A stretch of DNA of 56,319 nucleotides from an uncultured Ruminococcus sp. (GTDB lineage: Bacteria > Bacillota > Clostridia > Oscillospirales > Acutalibacteraceae), in assembly GCA_902761375.1 (NCBI GenBank), contig CACWKB010000007.1:1-56319 (forward strand). The letters are read 5' to 3'. Positions 53,544-56,319 of the stretch are shown here, piece after piece. Within the stretch, counting starts at the first letter, position 1; every line of letters starts with the position of its first letter. The notes beneath the pieces are model-generated. The model was not told the origin of the DNA, made no database searches, and saw only the letters and a program-made list of their open reading frames with translations. The position numbers and the translations under genes are program-made.

Positions 53544-55007
53544 TCAGCACTTGCTCTTGTATTTGTCAAAATTCATTCCGCCGCGCTCCTTGCCCTTGAA
53601 GGTCTCGCGGGTGATCTCGGCGGGGTATTTTCCCGTAAAGCAGCCGTCGCAGAAGCCGACGGGCGCGTAGCCGATCATCTCATGGAGGGATTCCACCGGC
53701 AGATAGCCGAGCGAATCCGCGCCGCTGAGCTTGGTGATCTCCTCAATCGTGTGGTCGCAGGCGATCAGCTCTCCGCGCGATGGGATATCGGTGCCGTAGT
53801 AGCACGGCCACATGAACGGAGGCGAGCTGATGCGCATATGTACCTCCTTGGCTCCGGCGTCGCGCAGCATGGTGACGATGCGGTCGATTGTCGTTCCGCG
53901 CACCACGCTGTCGTCGATCATGACGACGCGCTTGCCGCGCACCATGTTGGCGATCGGGTTGAGCTTGATCCTGACGCTCTTCATGCGTTCGCTCTGGCTG
54001 GGCTTGATGAACGTCCTGCCGATGTAGCCGTTCTTGACTATCGCCTTCTGGTACGGGATGCCGCTTTCCTCGGAATAGCCGATGGCGGCGTCGATACCGG
54101 ATTCGGGAACGCCGATGACCATATCGGCGTCGACGGGATATGTCCTCGCCAGGATCCGTCCCGCCTGCTTGCGCGCCTCATAGACGCTTACGCCGTCGAT
54201 GAACGAGTCGCTGCGGGCAAAATATATATACTCAAAAATGCAGAGCGATTTTTTCTTTTCGCCGAAGTCGGGCTTCATCGAGCGAACTCCGTCGCGGTCG
54301 ACGATCACTATCTCGTCCGGCTCGACGTCGCGGACGAATTCCGCGCCGCAGGCGTCAAGCGCCGCGCTCTCGCTGGCAAAAACCGTCGCGCCGTTGTATT
54401 TGCCCATGCACAGCGGACGGAAGCCGTGGGGATCGCGCGCGGCGATCAGCTTTCGCGGGCTCATCACCAGCAGCGAGTAAGCGCCCTTGATGTGCGCCAT
54501 TGCTCTGGCGACCGCCTCCTCGACGCTGTGGCAGTTGAGCCTTTCGCGGGCGATAACATAGCAGATGACCTCGCTGTCGATGGTCGTCTGGAAGATAGCG
54601 CCCCTCTGTTCGAGCTCGCGGCGGATCTCCACCGCGTTCGTAAGATTGCCGTTGTGGGCGACCGAAAGCGTGCCCTTAACATAACGCATAACAAGCGGCT
54701 GCGCGTTTTCGAGCACAGAGCCGCCTGCCGTTGAGTAACGGACATGGGAGATGCCCATCTGACCCGAGAGCGAGTCAAGCACGGCGTTATTGAACACCTC
54801 TGTCACCAGTCCCATGTCCTTGTGATATTCTATTACGCCATCGTCTGATACCGCGATGCCGCAGCTTTCCTGACCTCTGTGCTGAAGCGCAAGAAGCCCG
54901 TTGTAGCAAGCGTAGGCGGGATCGATCGTCCCATCGCCGAATATTCCGAAAACGCCGCACTCCTCGTGCAGCCCTTCCTTTGCGAAACTGTCAAATGAAC
55001 TACTCAA
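53544..55007 (-). CDS. purF: Amidophosphoribosyltransferase, TTG start
   Basis: First committed step of purine synthesis, PRPP and glutamine to phosphoribosylamine. 487 aa. The start is set at TTG 55007 (MSSSFDSFAKEG), because AAGGCGG lies 7 bases before it. That leaves a 16-residue propeptide ahead of the nucleophile Cys17 (HEECGVFGI), as in the B. subtilis-type enzyme. The PRPP site is VVMIDDSVVRGTT. GFCDGCFTG and other Cys fit the structural 4Fe-4S cluster. An upstream TTG at 55037 is less likely. Confidence 0.95.
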   Translation of the reverse strand: MSSSFDSFAKEGLHEECGVFGIFGDGTIDPAYACYNGLLALQHRGQESCGIAVSDDGVIEYHKDMGLVTEVFNNAVLDSLSGQMGISHVRYSTAGGSVLENAQPLVMRYVKGTLSVAHNGNLTNAVEIRRELEQRGAIFQTTIDSEVICYVIARERLNCHSVEEAVARAMAHIKGAYSLLVMSPRKLIAARDPHGFRPLCMGKYNGATVFASESAALDACGAEFVRDVEPDEIVIVDRDGVRSMKPDFGEKKKSLCIFEYIYFARSDSFIDGVSVYEARKQAGRILARTYPVDADMVIGVPESGIDAAIGYSEESGIPYQKAIVKNGYIGRTFIKPSQSERMKSVRIKLNPIANMVRGKRVVMIDDSVVRGTTIDRIVTMLRDAGAKEVHMRISSPPFMWPCYYGTDIPSRGELIACDHTIEEITKLSGADSLGYLPVESLHEMIGYAPVGFCDGCFTGKYPAEITRETFKGKERGGMNFDKYKSKC

Positions 55008-55045
55008 ACTTGCACCGCCTTGCAGTATTGATCTCAAATCGCGTA

Positions 55046-55756
55046 TCAGTTCAAGCCGACGCGCTTCATCATTTCGGCGTAGGCTTCCTCGACGCCGCCC
55101 ATGTCGCGGCGGAAACGATCCTTGTCGAGCTTCTCTCCGGTATCCTTGTCCCAGAAGCGGCAGGTGTCGGGAGATATCTCATCGGCGAGGATGATGGTGC
55201 CGTCGGGCAGTCTGCCGAACTCGATCTTGAAGTCGATGAGGTCGACGTTGCACTTGTCGAAGAACTCGATCATGACCTCGTTGACCTTGTAGGCATAGGC
55301 GGAGATAGCGTCGAGCTCCTCCTGAGTAGCCGCGCCGATGGCGATGATCTGGCTGTTGTTGATCATGGGATCGCCCAAAGCGTCGTCCTTGAGGCAGAAC
55401 TCAAGCGTGGGGCATTTGAGAACGGTGCCCTCGGGAACGCCGAAGCGCTTTGAGAACGAGCCCGCCGCCTTGTTGCGGATGATGACCTCGAGGGGTACGA
55501 TCTGAACTCTCTTGAGCACAGTGTCGCGGTCGTTGAGCTCCTCAACATAATCGGTGGGAACGCCCTTCTCCTCGAGCAGCTTGAACATAAAATTGGACAT
55601 GCGGTTGTTTACAACGCCCTTGCCTACGATGGTACCCTTTTTCTCGCCGTTGAATGCGGTCGCGTCGTCCTTGTAGGACACGATGCAATATGCGGGATCA
55701 TCGGTAGAATAAACCTTTTTAGCCTTGCCCTCGTACATCATTTCTCTTTTTTCCAT
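55046..55756 (-). CDS. purC: Phosphoribosylaminoimidazole-succinocarboxamide synthase
   Basis: Forms SAICAR from CAIR, aspartate and ATP. 236 aa from MEKREMMYEGKAKKVYS; GGAGG lies 8 bases upstream. KGTIVGKGVVNNRMSNFMF, PLEVIIRNKAAGSFSKRFG and ADEISPDTCRFWD are the family motifs. It leads the operon purC-purF-purB-purA-guaA. Genes for the other IMP steps are absent from this window. Confidence 0.96.
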   Translation of the reverse strand: MEKREMMYEGKAKKVYSTDDPAYCIVSYKDDATAFNGEKKGTIVGKGVVNNRMSNFMFKLLEEKGVPTDYVEELNDRDTVLKRVQIVPLEVIIRNKAAGSFSKRFGVPEGTVLKCPTLEFCLKDDALGDPMINNSQIIAIGAATQEELDAISAYAYKVNEVMIEFFDKCNVDLIDFKIEFGRLPDGTIILADEISPDTCRFWDKDTGEKLDKDRFRRDMGGVEEAYAEMMKRVGLN

Positions 55757-55806
55757 GATTGATTCCTCCGTAAAAAGAATGGATTTTTGAATACTCATAC
55801 GGATAT

Positions 55807-55835
55807 ATTATAATATATCTCTCCGGTTTAATCAA
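55807..55835 (-). promoter_or_regulatory. Promoter of the purine operon with palindrome over the -10
   Basis: Minus strand: TTGATT (55830-55835), 17-bp spacer, TATAAT (55807-55812). GATATATTATAATATATC (55802-55819) is an 18-bp perfect palindrome covering the -10 element. No purine riboswitch is seen in the 50-nt leader. Confidence 0.7.
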
Positions 55836-55977
55836 CTAAAATAGAATTAAAATGAAATTTTTATGATTACCATAAAAACAAGGGCGAACGATGTAAATTA
55901 TTAGATAAAATTGCGGCGCAGAGTAAAATAGCACTTGATTTTTCGTAAGCTTCGGTGTATAATAGCTATGTTGATTT

Positions 55978-56064
55978 GCCGGTGTGATGGAATTGGCAGA
56001 CGTAGCGGACTCAAAATCCGCCGGTAGCGATACCGTACCGGTTCGAGTCCGGTCACCGGCACCA
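55978..56064 (+). tRNA. tRNA-Leu (anticodon CAA)
   Basis: Acceptor GCCGGTG pairs with CACCGGC; the discriminator A and CCA are encoded. The anticodon stem GCGGA/TCCGC carries loop CTCAAAA with anticodon CAA. A long variable arm (CGGTAGCGATACCG) and the T arm GGTTCGAGTCC confirm a class II leucine tRNA. Confidence 0.95.
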
Positions 56065-56110
56065 TGAAAACCAAGGGATACCCCAAAGGGTATCCCTTGG
56101 TTTTCATTTT
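56064..56110 (+). terminator. 20-bp perfect hairpin after tRNA-Leu
   Basis: Stem 56064-56083 pairs perfectly with 56088-56107, loop CAAA, then T3. It starts at the final A of the tRNA CCA with ATGAAAA and ends TTTTCAT. A second hairpin of the same design is at 56278-56319. Confidence 0.8.
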
Positions 56111-56122
56111 AAACCTTCGCGT

Positions 56123-56188
56123 GGTGACCGGACTCGAAGGCGACCGTTTCCGCCCAAGCGGGCAAAAACGTGCCGGGGGCACGTTTTT
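56123..56188. repeat. Inverted tRNA-Leu fragment and hairpin
   Basis: GGTGACCGGACTCGAA (56123-56138) is the exact reverse complement of tRNA positions 56042-56057. It is followed by a perfect AAAAACGTGCC GGG GGCACGTTTTT hairpin (56164-56188) that could terminate on either strand. Confidence 0.7.
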
Positions 56189-56264
56189 AGGGAGGGCGCA
56201 GATGATCTTTTCCGACAGCAGGTTACCCCGCAGACGAGGTATAACCCATCGCAAGATGAGCACA

Positions 56265-56319
56265 GGTCACCGGCACCATGAAAATGTACTGAGTACCAGA
56301 GGTACTCAGTACATTTTCA
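56265..56319. repeat. Duplicate of the tRNA-Leu 3' end with its own hairpin, cut by the window edge
   Basis: GGTCACCGGCACCATGAAAA (56265-56284) repeats 56051-56070 exactly, 214 bp downstream. A new hairpin follows: 56278-56297 pairs with 56301-56319, loop AGA, with a different stem sequence but the same ATGAAAA/TTTTCA ends. Confidence 0.75.

Noticed and set aside
55901..56263. Minus-strand 120-aa frame over the tRNA
   Set aside because: It is a translation of the antisense of tRNA-Leu and its hairpins.

Overview
The window reads as chromosomal DNA from an anaerobic, spore-forming gut-type Clostridia bacterium, most like Oscillospirales/Ruminococcaceae. Support: a spoIIAA-spoIIAB-sigF operon, a 2[4Fe-4S] ferredoxin, a class B sortase beside an SPKTG surface peptide, a SAM-I riboswitch before metK, and a secreted protein with CBM26-like starch-binding modules and a type I dockerin, an architecture known from Ruminococcus amylosomes. 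Base composition is GC-rich in genes, with AT-rich intergenic repeats. The species cannot be named from sequence alone.

Layout. 1-3.5 kb: cell-surface genes, namely two LCP ligases (one cut by the left edge), sortase B and a tiny sorted peptide. 3.7-13.5 kb: housekeeping (nadA, mnmA, aroK, pyk, ferredoxin, trmN6-like, rsmI, folC) and the sigma-F operon. 13.5-21.7 kb: three tandem paralogous membrane proteins, a purine permease, a membrane glycosyltransferase, a phage-type replication-protein relative, galK, a lipoprotein and an orphan MazF. 21.7-25.1 kb: a three-gene set of zinc-ribbon membrane protein, TPM-domain protein with a (Cys-Gly5)3 tail, and radical SAM/SPASM enzyme. 25.1-33.7 kb: a repeat-rich intergenic region, metK under a SAM riboswitch, bioY, small membrane proteins, ackA with a structured leader, tmcAL and a branching enzyme with a histone-like tail. 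34-38.5 kb: potABCD. 38.6-44.8 kb: a frameshifted glycosyltransferase, a patatin and the dockerin/CBM26 protein broken by two in-frame TGA codons. 45-48.4 kb: capE-capG-capF, the UDP-L-FucNAc route. 48.5-55.8 kb: a VanX-like dipeptidase, then purC-purF-purB-purA-guaA. Right edge: tRNA-Leu(CAA), whose 3' end is duplicated 214 bp downstream.

How it fits together. Purine synthesis (PRPP to AMP and GMP) is complemented by the permease. Pyruvate kinase, ferredoxin and acetate kinase fit acetate-forming fermentation. Starch binding and the branching enzyme point to alpha-glucan use. LCP, sortase and CapEGF genes build the envelope.

The most unusual signals are: (1) the radical SAM/SPASM gene beside a protein ending in Cys-Gly5 repeats; (2) intergenic tandem repeats of unrelated sequence that all have a 7-bp period, built into mosaic elements; (3) a two-tier hairpin with compensatory changes, found only between convergent genes; (4) an ackA leader whose stems need G-U pairs on the ackA strand; (5) a dockerin protein whose first internal stop replaces the Trp of a conserved WPG motif.
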